This document shows positions 22,750 to 34,463 of a stretch of 64,000 nucleotides of DNA, in pieces. Source of the DNA: Candolleomyces eurysporus (taxonomy: Eukaryota > Basidiomycota > Agaricomycetes > Agaricales > Psathyrellaceae); assembly GCA_027579435.1 (NCBI GenBank), contig JANBPK010000852.1:82622-146621 (forward strand). Direction: 5' to 3'. The position numbers and the translations under genes were made by a program. The notes beneath the pieces are model-generated. The model saw only the letters and a program-made list of their open reading frames with translations, ran no database searches and was not told the origin of the DNA. Positions within the stretch are counted from its first letter, which is position 1. Each line of letters opens with the position of its first letter.

Positions 22750-25420
22750 CTACAAAGTCACAGTATATGGGACACTCCTGAAGCCCGGGTGATCCGCCCG
22801 ATATGTGCCCATAGACATATCATGGTTTGAGGCGCAGGTGCTTTCCCCGGGAGGTATAGCCCTCTCAGTCCATCCCCACTGGTTGACCCGCTTGACCTCA
22901 CGATTTTTCTCGTCGAGTTCCCAAAGACCGCATTGAACGCAGAGCAATGACCTCCAGGTTTCCTTCCCTGGGGCGTCGTAAACTACCTCCCTTTTGTAGG
23001 TAGCGGTAAGGCGCTTCCCCTCAACTATTTCCCACTGTTTGGTGGACCCCGAATGCTTTTGCTCGGCTTGAGCTTCTTCGGAGGTGTGGCTTAGTACTTC
23101 GTGGACGACCTTGTCGAATGAACATTAGATTGAGATGATAAGTTTTGAAGGGTAGACGACGACTTACAGCGTTCCGCCAATCCATAATAAGGCGCTTAGG
23201 CCTCCCAGCCGGTGTGTGCCCAAGACACCTCACACATTCCAGTCGTTGTCTCGCTTCATCGAGTTCTTCCCCCGTCGCAGTCTTAGGATTCTTCCCAAGT
23301 ATCGTGATAATCTCGCTAGCACAGTCGGATGCCACCTGGTGATACTCGGCAATGCCAGTCCCGTTCCAGACAGTATTGGGATCCGCGCTCTCGTCGAGAG
23401 TTGGGTTTTCGGGTGTCAATATCCTGAAAGCGAAGCATCCGTGGCGTAGGGCTTGGTGGTATGGAAGGATGGACTTGCATAAGTTGCATTCGAAGAGCGT
23501 GGTGGCGAGGTCGAAGATTGTGGCATCCACTGGCGCTGTCTCTTTCTCTTTGCCCTTTCCTTTTCCCTTCCCTTTTGCAGCCGTCTTCTTTGCTTTACCA
23601 ACACTCTTGCAAGTTTCTGATTCTTGTGAAATCAGCCCAAGTAGGAAGTTGGTCGTTGTCTCCAGCCAGGACTTGAAGATCTTGGGTAACTCGTCGAGAT
23701 GAGCCAAGAAATCGGCCTGCGTTAGCTTCTTGTCGCTGGGAGTGTCGTAAATTAGCGTCCTGAATGGCTCCGTCTTGGCAACCTCGTGGTACGACGGGAA
23801 GACACTCGCGACGGATCGGTTGTTGGAGATGTAATATTTGTATACAAGGCTCAGGAGATTCGTTCGGTCCTGGAGTATCGCCCTTCTTTTATTGACTTTG
23901 TTTTCCGTTCGCCTCTTGTCGAGTACGCCAGTTATCTCGGGTTTGATTTTTTCCCATTCTGTAATATGGACGGTTTGGAAGGTTATTGAGTTCGGTGAAC
24001 AAAACAGCGCAGGGGAGAATACAAACCTCGTTCTGTGAGGGGCTTGACGCCTTTGGCATGTGGGACTAAAAGTGATCCACCCCAGCTCGTAAGGCTTGGT
24101 AAAACATCATCGTAACCTGAAACACAATCGTCAGCTTGGCTGACATACCAAGTACGAGCCAACCAACCCAATTCCTTGAGCTTCTCTTTGATACTAGGAT
24201 TGGACAAGGTCGTTAGCCAACAGATAGAATCAATGATTAGAATGACCTACGCGTCAGAGCGGTTCCCTCGTCGAGTTTCGATATCGTCCCTCTTAAGACG
24301 AGACTGCTGGGACTCCCAAGACCGAAACTCGTACAACTAGAACACAAGTAATGAGCAGAGATAATTCGTTATGGTCAGCTGATACTTACTCTGTCGAATC
24401 TTGGGGACAACTTCTTTTTCTCTTCAGCCACGTAGTCGTAGCGGCTCGCCTCACTTTTGCGGCTCAATGCCTTCCTATGGCGTTCGTATTCGCTTTTCAA
24501 GTAAAATGTGCCATCTAGAGATGGAAAATGTCAGGTAAAAGCGATGGAACTAGGTTTGGAATTGACGCGCTTACGCCTGTCTTTGCGATAGGCCCTGTAC
24601 CCTTGAAGTATGGTCTGAATATTTCTGAGTTCTGCTGAGTATGGAGGTGAAAAGAACCTGAGAATAGCATTGCCTATATTTAGTCAGACTACTTTATCGA
24701 TAAGTTAGCAACTCACTGTTCGTCGAAGCAGCTCTTGCATACGACAGTATAAAACTGCCAAACATGCGTAAGCCCGCGGGTAGAGTTACAGTACTAGCTC
24801 ATGCTGTGAGCAAATATGAAAGACACGGAAAGTTAAGAGAGAACCAACATGGCAAGTCCGCGTGTAAAGGAGGTTCGCATACTGAGGTAAGGTCAAATCT
24901 TCTGGGCAGGGAGGTGGGGCTGGATCCATCGAATCAAACGCCTGCCAACAAACAGAGAAACCCATTTGCATAAGGTCAATTTGCAGAGCCTTCGAAGCGC
25001 AGGAAGACAATTCCTCACAAATTTCCAGAGCGGAAACGCTGTAGCGCGATCCAGCAACAGAGACCGCAAGGATTTGCTTGCTTTCGTCAAGCAAAGCAGA
25101 TCGGCAGGTTGCAGATATTGGAATATTTCCAGGAGGATGTCGAAAGGCATTTCGACCACTAACTTGAGTTGTCCACGCCTTCCTCTAACTTTCGCCCAGG
25201 CCGCCTTCTGTTTAGCGGTGTCTGCCGCGGACACGGCCGCACTTGCGTTGGCCCCCGTAGCATCGACGTTGGGCTTGGATGCTTTCTGCTTCTTCCGCGC
25301 AGGCTTGGGCGCGACGGTACTGGTATCAGAATCCGACTCAGCAGGCTCCTGTTGGGAGTTGACCCCTTTCTGTTGCAAACGAGACGAGGTTCGTCGAGTA
25401 GATGATGTAGACGTAGACAT
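22750..25420 (-). CDS. F-box protein, tandem copy 2
   Basis: Starts at ATG 25418-25420 ('MSTSTSSTRRTSSRLQQKGV'), stop at 22750 ('RSVPYTVTL'). Same architecture and intron layout as copy 1: basic head, 'GQLKLVVEMPFDILLEIFQY' F-box, 'PPPCPEDLTLPQYANLLYTR', then 'HLDELPKIFKSWLETTTNF', a Lys/Gly low-complexity run, 'LATTLFECNLCKSILPYHQ' and 'ARQRLECVRCLGHTPAGRPK', and 'LLCVQCGLWELDE' near the end. Flanking DNA is also duplicated: 'gatggcgggca(c/t)ccgtcg' lies upstream of both, and the 3' flanks match ('gtcacagtatatggg' and 'gtgacagtatacgga'). The whole gene was therefore copied with its control regions. Substrate unknown. Confidence 0.8.
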
Positions 25421-25786
25421 TGGAGAATGGTGGACACTGGACAGGGTGACAACCAAGGCCTTTTAAGGACGACATGACGCGAACGCGTTTGACTGAAATT
25501 GGCAACGGGACTGATGGCGGGCATCCGTCGGTCCCACCATCAGGCGCATCAGTTTGAGTCACTATTTACTACCAGTCACTGCTACTCTGCGAGGCCCTGC
25601 GGACGTCAAGTGAAATGAAACGGGAACAAAATTCTGACTCCCTCAAGTAACGACGTTTCTTGCAGGTTGCAAGAAAACGAGATGAACGCCGCTCGGGGGG
25701 TGTGAGAGTAATGTGCGAGGGCGGCCCGGATATGAATCAATTCCGTTCATTCAGTGAGCCGACGTTTGTTTCCTTCAGCGATCATC

Positions 25787-26710
25787 ATGCGTGCCGTTGT
25801 GCAAAGAGTGTCGTCGGCCTCTGTTAAGGGTATGAATGACAATTTCTCATCCGATTTGGAACACACTGAACGCTCTGTACCCCTGCAGTTGATGGAGAAA
25901 CTGTCTCTCAAATATCTCGAGGCCTGATGGTACTAGTCGGCATTGGAACGGGTATGACTTGGCTCTCTTTCTCCCTTAACATGCATGGAGATCTGACACA
26001 TACCCCCGTCAATTCATTGCTCTCCCTTAGATGACACTGACACGGATATGTCAGCGATTGCGAAGAAAATGTTTGCTCACAATCCACGAGTTACATCTAG
26101 GCTAAGGCGCTAACTTGAATGTGACCTCCTTTGGTCTTGCATAGACTTTCGCTTCGTGTCTTCTCTGATCCTTCTGATCCAGAGAAAATGTGGAAAGCCA
26201 GTGTGCAAGATATTGGCGGAGACGTTCTCTGCGTGTCGCAATTTACGCTGATGGCCAACACGAGCAAAGGTAACAAGCCAGACTTCCATCGCGCAATGGT
26301 TCGCCTAGCATTTCACTGTTGCTTCACGTCAGTGCTAATCCTGTGTAAGGGATCGGATGCATCTCGTGAGATGTATTCCAGATTCTTGCAAATGCTCGGG
26401 CAATCGTACAATGCCGAAAAGATCAAAGGCAAGTCACCGTTTCCAGTATATACCAAATCTAACGATTTTCTTTAGACGGGAAGTTCGGTGCAATGATGGA
26501 CGTCAGCCTGACGAACGAGGTTTGTCCCTGGGAATCATCTCACCGAAGGTAAACTGGCGCTGAATTGAATGTAATCAGGGTCCCGTCACCTTCACTTTGG
26601 ACTCACGCAAGTTTGAATACGTCGACACTCCCTCGACAAGCCGTTCAAAGTCGGCCTCTCAAACGCAAACGCCTGTTCGGAAGCCTTCACCACCAAAAGA
26701 AGCGAGTTGA
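25787..26710 (+). CDS. DTD1: D-aminoacyl-tRNA deacylase (DTD)
   Basis: Short exons join to 'MRAVVQRVSSASVKVDGETV', 'SQISRGLMVLVGIGTDDTD', 'MSAIAKKILSLRVFSD', 'WKASVQDIGGDVLCVSQFTL', 'KGNKPDFHRAM' and 'GPVTFTLDSRKFEYVD'. The SQFTL motif (with its Thr) and the Gly-Pro-Val-Thr motif are the two active-site signatures of DTD, which clears D-amino acids from mischarged tRNA in the cytosol. Splice phases fit: exon end 'aagaaaat' joins at 26144 to 'actttcg'. The last 25 residues are a Ser/Thr/Pro/Lys-rich tail (ending 'KPSPPKEAS', TGA 26708-26710), an extension not needed by the fold. Convergent with the GH17 gene, with stops 80 bp apart. Confidence 0.92.
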
Positions 26711-26789
26711 ACAAATACAATTTATCTTTCGAAGCCTAATAATACAAAGATTTCGATTTCAGACGCTCGATAATATCTCGAACATGGAA

Positions 26790-28157
26790 TTAACAGTTGT
26801 TGAACACGTCACCATTCAATGTAATCTTCCCAAATATGCCGAAGCTCCTCTCAACATCATTGCCCTTCCAGGTCTGATCATCAGCTTCGAAGGCGTAAAC
26901 CTGCACGGACGTATCCCGGCTGGCAGCGCAGTTGAGGTTGATGAGGGCCGCTCGCTCATTCGCCACGGATGGGACGGCCCGTCCGTTGGAAGCGCCTCGC
27001 GAGGGCCAACCAGTCCTGTTAGGTTGCGAAAAAGGTCAGATTAAGTCTAAGAAAGGCGAATGGATGGGACAAGCGACTGACTCCGTGATGATGATAGATT
27101 TGCCAGGGCACGCACTCCTCAGAGCAGGAACGATGGTTCCGAAGACGAAGTCTCCCGCTGCATTGGCTGCGACGTTCCCATCAAAGAAAGCACTGTACAA
27201 CAGCCTGATGAGCACTGGCGACAACACATAATCTGCAACTACTTACTGGGCGTTGGCGCCAACGAAGTCTCCTCTGCAAAGGTTTCCTGGGTTGTCACGG
27301 ATCGCAACCCAGTGGTGAACAGTAGCAACCGGTGTGTTGATGCCGATGGAGCGCAAGTAGCCTTGAAGTCATCGCCAGCTGAGATCTAGCGCACTTCAAA
27401 GACGTAGGTCTCCCGACTCACCTCGAACATCGTCGACCTTCGCGGCCACGTTTGCAGCAGAATCAGCCGCCTGTGTGTACGGTTATGGTCAGTAAGTTCC
27501 TCTTCTAATGTAGCTTGTAGATCACTCCCTTACCTCGTTCCCAATCGTCAGCGCTTTGTATCTTCCGGCACCCCACTTGCCATGCGCAGCGCGGAACACC
27601 TGAACTTCGTTGCTATCGTTCAGAAATATCGCCGGTCAATCACGAAGCTTCAGGTAATCCAAGTACTCTTACTTGATCTGAACCATATTCGCAGCTACGG
27701 TGCCCTGATCGGCAGAAAAACCAGCGGCTTTAGTATGGCACCATCTCGAATTCGAAGGAAAGGAAGGGAAGTTAGCGATCTTCTTACCGAGAACCAAATT
27801 CCAGCCATAATGGTCAACCCGTTAGCAGCCGCTGCAGACGAGGCCAAATCCAAAGCATTGCAGTCAAAGCCGATAATTCGAATGGACTGGAACCCGTTTG
27901 ACCTAGCATTATTGGCCAAACTGTTCCACTGTAAATGGTCGACATCAGCAAACCAGGTCCCAAACGACGGATGTGTAGCGTTACAATAACCCTGCTAAAG
28001 ACGTACTCACCTCTGCTTGGGTACGGCACCGGTAGTCTCCGTTGGGTGCACTGTTCGAAGCGGCCATACCATGGAAACGATTAGCCGCTTCGGCGATCCC
28101 CAAGAGGAGAAGGAGTGGAAAGAGGACGGTAGGCGAAATTAGTTTGAAAGAGAGCAT
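26790..28157 (-). CDS. Secreted GH17 beta-1,3-glucanase
   Basis: Starts at ATG 28155-28157 with signal peptide 'MLSFKLISPTVLFPLLLLLG' followed by 'IAEAANRFHGMAASN'. The mature protein shows 'SIRIIGFDCNALDLA', 'YKALTIGNE' (acid/base Glu), 'INTPVATVHHWVAIRDNP', 'FFDGNVAANAAGDFVFGTIV' and 'KSIIITETGWPSRGASNG' (nucleophile Glu in the ITETGWPSRG block). The C-terminus reads 'KGNDVERSFGIFGKITLNGD' and ends in 'VFNNC'. These are GH17 hallmarks, as in fungal Bgl2/Scw-type wall glucanases and transglycosylases. It probably acts on wall beta-1,3-glucan outside the cell. Seven or so introns of about 50-75 bp. The intron inside ITE|TGW is phase 2. No GPI signal is visible. Confidence 0.92.
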
Positions 28158-28555
28158 CTTGAACGATGTGCTTTACTGAACTTGTGGCTCCCTTATCGAA
28201 ATTTGGTCGAGCAATTACCGTCCATTTTATACTCCCTCAACAAGCGAACTGATCGAATGGAAGGTATGGCGACTTCTGAACTAGGTTCGTATGGAGCGTC
28301 GGTAGGTTGTATTCACCTTCGCCCTCGGCCGTTAACGTTAACCTGCGCCCTTCTCGACCTACACATCTTTGATTCGGTCAGAATCCCGATCAACATCACG
28401 CTTGCCGGGTCCAAGATGTGAGCATGACCATGTGCAAAGCAAAGTACCCGGTCGCAAATCACAGAGATTAGATGGTATATAAGTACATGGTTATAGATCT
28501 TCATGGTCACCAGAACACGGAATGTCATAGATTGAGAATAGATACATACTAGATA
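28158..28555. other. Intergenic region
   Basis: Promoter of the GH17 gene and 3' flank of the first MFS gene, about 400 bp. Nothing recognisable is coded here. A short direct repeat of 'gttaacgtta' type occurs near 28331. Confidence 0.4.
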
Positions 28556-31253
28556 TTACTGAGCTCTTGATGGTACCGAGTTGTCGCTGATAGCCGACCC
28601 CTCTTCCTCTAGGTCGCCACTACGGTGGGCGCCCAAAATCTCCCTCTCCAAATCCCTGTCTTGCGGCAAACGGACAAAAGACATCAGAATGAGTGAGATG
28701 GTTACGCAAGTGATTCCCGCTACGAAGATTGCACGAGGGTACGTGGAAACGGTCCTGATGAAGACGAAGCCGTACCCAGCCGGTCCTAAGATCTGGGCAC
28801 TGTTCGAGAGTTTAAAGAATGCATGAGCATCTAGAAATCAATTCCTTTGAACGTAAAGTCAACGTACCTCAAAGCTTGGACTACACTGAGCGCTCCGAAA
28901 AGTCGGCCAGTCTCAGTCCCGCCCCGTCTAGCATATAGAGCCATAAGCAAGGTCTGCACTGCGGGACTATATCCAATTCCCATCGCTCCCAATACACCAA
29001 AGAGTCCAAAAGCCCGCTGGGAAGCGAAAAGCACCATGATTCCATAGGCCATAATGTCGATAACCAGAGACAACCTCGCCACACCGAGCTCGAATCGAGG
29101 CGAATGCAGTTCCTTCTTGATCATCTTCACCCGACGCGGCGGATTCGGAGATACGTCCTCATTTGGCTCGGACTCCAGTAATGGTTCTTCTTCTTCTGGT
29201 GCACCCGACCGCGAGCTCGAAGGGGCCGGCAGTTCTATGATCAAAGGCTTCGGCTTAAAGAGCTTGATGGCGACTGCGGAGGTTGAGAGAGATCAGAGCG
29301 GTGAGGTACAGTCTGATGATATTCGCCGACATACGAGGAAGAACAATGGTCAACCAGATGGCTCGTCCGGCGCCTACGACGCTTAACCAATACCCAAGCT
29401 GCATTCCATCAGCAAAAGAGGTCAAGTGAACACTCGGATCTAGCGTACCGTTTCAGAATTCCAGTCGAACGTTGCATTCGCGAACTGGAAGATGTACGGG
29501 AATGATGCCTACACGTTCGAGCGTGAATAACGGTCGATCAAACCGCAAGCGACGGGTCAAACTCACCATAATCGAGATAGTAAACCCGTAGGCCACGGCT
29601 ATGAGCGACAAGTTCCAGTCCCTCTCCTTCCGCTTCAACGGGTTCCTGCCCTTGTCGACAAGCTCTGGCATAAAGACGCTGAGCGGGCTCAAAAATTTGA
29701 AGAGTCGCTTAGCCCTGGCAACGACCGCAGCGCCACCACTAGTAGACTGTATTTCCTCTGCACCTGCTCGAAGCTCTCCTTCATACTTCAGTTGGGATGC
29801 CTTCATCCTGCGCTTAGACAGAGGCTCTGGAAGACCGAAGAAAATGAGGACCGCATAAATGGAATGAACGATGGCAGTGAGGTAGAACACTGAGATAGTC
29901 TTTCCGGTATTTCGAATGAGCAGACTGCCCAAAACCGGACCGAACGTCATGCCGGTGAAGAGTAATCCGAGATTCAGAGAAAGGAATCTCGCCCTTTGTT
30001 AAAAGAATTGTAAAGCGGTTAGAATTTTTAAAATTTGCCCATCGACCTTCGCACATACCTAGTTGCATCCGTCGAAGTCTCTGCGATATACGCATGCTGA
30101 GCAGCAACCGCCGTCGAGAAGCCTGCAAGAGATTTAGAGACAAACCTTTCAAATAAACGAAGGAACCTACCACCGAGCAAACCCTCCAAGAGCGCCCCAA
30201 CCATCAGGAACCAATAGTTTCCAGGGAGCGATTCAGAGAAGTGATAGACATTGATAAAGTTAAAGTCCGACACTAGCAGGCCGACCAACGAAACCGCTAG
30301 GATTGTCGCTCGTCCATGTCGATCACTCCACTGCAAAGAACAATGCCATTCAGCTCCATTGCTTCAGAAGTCTACAGACAGACAGACTTACGGCACCCCA
30401 CCAGCCAGTGGTAATGAGCGACAAAACACCCATAGTCGTTTCAATCACTGAAGTAAACAAAAGTCAATATCGAATCGAAGAACATCGCGATAACAGGGTC
30501 CCGGTCATACGTGATGTCATACACCACATATGGGGGATCATGAATTGATATTCACCTGCAGAGAGACGAGCTACAGCTGCCAGAACTGTCGGGTCCGCAG
30601 CACATGGGGATTTCGGTTTTTTACCGATGGCGCGTTCAGCGAGAACAACCAATCTCGGGTACTCCGTGCCCCCAAGCGAAGTGTTGTTAGATCGGATGAT
30701 TGGCGCCCACGGGAAGTACAGATCCGACTCGACGGTACCAGCAATTTCGGCTCGAGGAGCAACTACCTTCGAGAAGGCATCATGAATCTGGCTATCATGA
30801 TATATGTCGGGTTTGTGCACTCGACACGCAAGGAGGGTGTATATCTCGACTTTGGGTGCGAGTGTCGCTGATTTGACTATAGCGGAGAACGGGACAGCGC
30901 ACAAGAGCCTGAGTTCGAACGATTTAAGCAACCTCCTTCGGTGCGATAGCAATGAAGGGTGCCACGTACCACCAGGGTGACGGTCTCCTCCACCACGGAA
31001 GCGCCTTCCTCCTCGCTATCTCGTCTTCCTCCTCCACTATCTCCTCCGCAGCGCTACCGGCAACACCGGATGCATTGTGATGGCTGTGAGTGCCGACGAA
31101 CTCCTCCAAATACTCTGCAGTCTCCTCCCCGACAGCCCCACCGGGCAAAATCAAGGATTCCGAAGGCGCACTGTACGATGTGCCCGTGTCCGCTCTCGAA
31201 AGATGGTCTGCCGGTCTTCCACCGGCGTTATCACGAGGCTTGCTGCTCGACAT
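28556..31253 (-). CDS. MFS transporter, tandem copy 1
   Basis: Starts at ATG 31251-31253. A long acidic cytosolic head ('EETAEYLEEFVGTHSHHN') leads to 'LPWWRRPSPWW', which is split by a phase-2 intron, then 'LLCAVPFSAIVKSATLAPKV'. The MFS motif A region reads 'TTGWWGAWSDRHGRATILAV'. Other segments are 'YHFSESLPGNYWFLMVGALL', 'LGLLFTGMTFGPVLGSLL', 'SVFYLTAIVHSIYAVLIFFG', a loop with 'LPEPLSKRRMKASQLKYE', 'LSLIAVAYGFTISIM' and 'QILGPAGYGFVFIRTV'. It resembles fungal drug/H+ antiporter or MFSD14-like carriers; the substrate cannot be told. The tail is acidic ('LEEEGSAISDNSVPS'), stop at 28556. Same family and orientation as the next gene upstream. Confidence 0.85.
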
Positions 31254-31733
31254 TCGACTTGATTCAACGGGATATCAGCCTGCGGGTCGACGGTCTGCCC
31301 ACGAAAGACCAGGAGGGAANGGGGGGACGCCTTGTGGCGGAATGTGATGAGAGGAAGGTGGGTCAACCTCTCCACGACTGGTGGCGAAGAACTGGTTTAT
31401 AATACAAGCTCGTAATAGAGTTGTGACAACGCCCCTGGTTGGTGATGCCGTCCACGCAAGCCATCGCTTCTGACATGCGATTATCAGATAAGATCTCCCA
31501 GGCTGCCATTTGACTGGTTGGCCAATAGGAAGGCAGGACGCAATTGGAGAAATAGACGTTTAAGAGTTCAAAATAACGTCCAATGTTCAACGTTCAGTAT
31601 TTAGTAACAACGATCCCAGTATCTAGGTGTTGAGTGTATCGAAAGAAAGGTAGACGACTAGTAGATTGATGAAGCATAATACTCTAGATGAAAACTAAAT
31701 TACAACTAGTAAGTGTCAATTGTCTGAGGTACT
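31254..31733. other. Intergenic region between the MFS genes
   Basis: About 480 bp, with N at 31320 followed by six G. It must hold the promoter of the first MFS gene and the 3' end of the second. No coding feature seen. Confidence 0.4.
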
Positions 31734-33990
31734 CTATAGCAGAGGAGGTCCAAGGTCACCAGCACCACGAGGAGCGACTCGGTTAGCTTCCGAAGAGTCA
31801 CCATCCGCCTCAGAATCCGACAAAGGCGACGGTGATGGCACGCCAGAGTGTTTCGCAATGACTTCATCATGGGAAGGCATCCGAACGAACCAGAGAATTA
31901 ACGCAGAACTCAATATGGCAGTTAGGGACGTCGCGAAAATAGACAAGGGGAATACGGTCACAGTGGCGACATAAATGAAGCCGTAGAGCATCGGGGATAC
32001 GATTTGAGCGCTGCAGGTAATAGAAGAGGATCAGACGTTTAAGCTCTGAAGTTGTAAAGGGAACGGAGACGAACCATAATGTCTGAATGACACCAAGCGC
32101 TCCAAAGACTTTCCCAATCTCCTGTCCACCATCCTGGATGTATAGCGAAAGGATGACACTCTGTACAGCTGGAGGGAACCCAGCACCACAGGTACTCATC
32201 AACCCCAGTATATAAAGGGTCAAAGGAGTAGGGAACACCAGCATTGCAACGTATGATGTAGCCTCTATCAAAATGGATATGCGGGCAAGTCGAAGATCGA
32301 ACGTGGGCGACTCTAGTTTCTGTTTTACTGTCTTGAATCCACTGGGTTCCGTATCTGAGGGTACTTGTATTTCGATCTCAACTGTGGGAGGTCTAAATAT
32401 CTTGATGATGACTGAAAATCAAGCCGCGTTGAGTGCACAGAAGGATGAGTGATTCAAATACCAGCTTACGAGGGAGGATAGCAGTCAGATAAAGCCCACG
32501 GGCAGCAGAAGATAAGCTCAGCCAATATCCATTCTAAGGGAAATGCCTTCAGTACTATGGAAAATCGTAGCTATCGTGGTCACACACCTCTTTTGCCGTC
32601 CAGCCAAAGGTAGCAGCAGCATACTGGAACTTGAAAGGAACGTCGCCCTGCAAGGAAAAACATGTCAAACCCAATTCTTACGAAGATTGGACTGGGAAAG
32701 GCTTACAGAAATGATGAACAAGGTTCCAAAACTGATAGCAGCTAAGAGTAGGCTCCAATCCCGCTTCGGCTTCCTCAACGGATCAAGATGCCCATTGACA
32801 GTAGGTTTGAGGGCCGTCAAGGGACGGAATACAGAAAACAATGGGTTCAGAACATACGAGAACCATCCTTGATTCTGTGAGTTCTGCCGCGCCTCTTCGT
32901 GATGCAACTTCCAATTATCTCGAGCTTGGTGCTGCTTTTCTTCCGATAACGGTTCCACCATAATAAACCGGGTGTAGAGGATGAAGATGGCTTGTAAGAC
33001 AACTGCAATATAGAAAACCGAGATGACCCTCCCAGTGTGGCGCGTTGCAAAGTCTCCGATAATGGGTCCGCATGAGTATCCAGCGAATAAAAGGCCGAAG
33101 TTTATCGCCAATGTCCTAGATCTTGACTGGGCCTCAGTAAGATAACCCTTTGGACGTAGAATGAGAGTATTTACCTGCTGCTTTCTGGAGTCGTATCCCC
33201 GACGTACGAATTGAAAGCCACAGTCGATGCAGGGAAACCTCCAAAGCTGCCTTCGATAAGAGGACCGAGGAGTATCCACCAATATCCTCCAGGCAACGAT
33301 GTCCAGAACTTGCTGACCAAAATATACACGACATTGGCGCAGAGCATGCCAAATGTTGATACAAAGAATAAGGTCCTTCTCCCAGTCCTGTCTGATAGCT
33401 TTACAAGAGTCAGAAACTTTCATCGTCTGCCTATCACTGCAACCAACTTACTGATGCCCACCATCCCGTCGTCAAACAGCTCAGAATACCAAGCGTCGTG
33501 ACTTCAGCTAGAATAACCAACACATCCGATCGATTCATTAGCCCGAGAAAGGTGTATCAAAAGATCAAGCATGACTGACCAGCAGAGAGCTTCGCAACTA
33601 TTCGTCTAACTTCCGGGTCCGTCGCACATATCTGAGGAAGCGCGCCTGCAGCAACGTAGCGCATGGCCGGGCCCATAATCGAAAGAAGTCCACCGGTCAA
33701 GTGCTCTTCAAACACTTCGGGCTTGTGCGCTATGCAAGCTAGGGCTGTGTATACTTCAATCTTGGGTGCCACGACGATTGCGACGGTGGAGCTGAGGAGT
33801 GGGAGGGCCGTTAGCGCCCTGTTGAACGAGTCGAGTGTGAGCAACAGTACGACGAATGCGAGCGGATGATAGGTACGCACCACCAAGGTGATTGTCTCTT
33901 CCACCATGAAAGGCTGTCTTGTCGGTCATTCGTTGTGGCATCCGTACCCCTGCTGACCAGGGGTTCGGTTTCCATGGACGCTCGGGTCAT
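31734..33990 (-). CDS. MFS transporter, tandem copy 2
   Basis: The start is set at ATG 33988-33990 ('MTRASMETEPLVSRGTD'); a second ATG at 33973-33975 is possible. 'SLSWWKRQSPWW' leads across a phase-2 intron, at the same place as in copy 1, to 'ALTALPLLSSTVAIVVAPKI' and 'EVYTALACIAHKPEVFEE'. Later segments include 'VTTLGILSCLTTGWWASV', 'NFGLLFAGYSCGPIIGDF', 'SVFYIAVVLQAIFILYTRFI', 'LDPLRKPKRDWSLLLAAISF' and 'LMSTCGAGFPPAVQSVILSL'. The acidic Ser-rich tail ends at 31734. Roughly twelve helices are expected. Paralogue of the neighbour but clearly diverged, so not a recent duplication. Substrate unknown. Confidence 0.82.
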
Positions 33991-34390
33991 TGGGCCCCAA
34001 GGTCTATGGATTCCTAACCAGTCCAATACAATGTGAGTTTGGAAGACACAAGTATAAGAAAAAGAATGAATCTAATACGAACCGAGTGGAGGTAGGAGTC
34101 CGGGAATGAAAGATAGGACCAACCGGCGTAATGTCTACATGGCGCAATACGTATGCAGCTCGGACCAATTTAGGCGACAGGCTGAAGTTCTTGGCCAAAT
34201 TTCATCTTATTTTTGCGGTCGGGTTCCCTGGGAGGCCCACAAGGCTGGGTGCCTTCCACGCAGTAGAGGAAGCTGCGAGACTGGAGTGCATTGTGCCGGC
34301 ATCACTGGGAATCACTGAGCAGATGCTTTGCGGCCCTGCGGGGTTGCTGCGTAGCAGCTTACAGGGGAGGGGATCTAATCTTATCTTATC

Positions 34391-34398
34391 TATATATA
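34391..34398 (+). promoter_or_regulatory. TATA-like box upstream of GMF
   Basis: 'tatatata' in 'ttatctatatatagccgcc', 66 bp upstream of the GMF start codon. Position and sequence fit a TATA element, with the pyrimidine-rich 'cttcgtctc' start region following. Confidence 0.5.
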
Positions 34399-34463
34399 GC
34401 CGCCTTCGTCTCAGTGTTCTCTGGAAGGGCTTCTTAACCCGCTACCATAACCGCAAGTACCCA

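Noticed and set aside
26565..27044. Plus-strand frame over the DTD end and GH17 3' half
   Set aside because: It joins the DTD last exon in a wrong frame with the antisense of GH17, with no family match.
30530..30871. Plus-strand frame opposite the first MFS gene
   Set aside because: It is a shadow of the MFS coding exon on the other strand.
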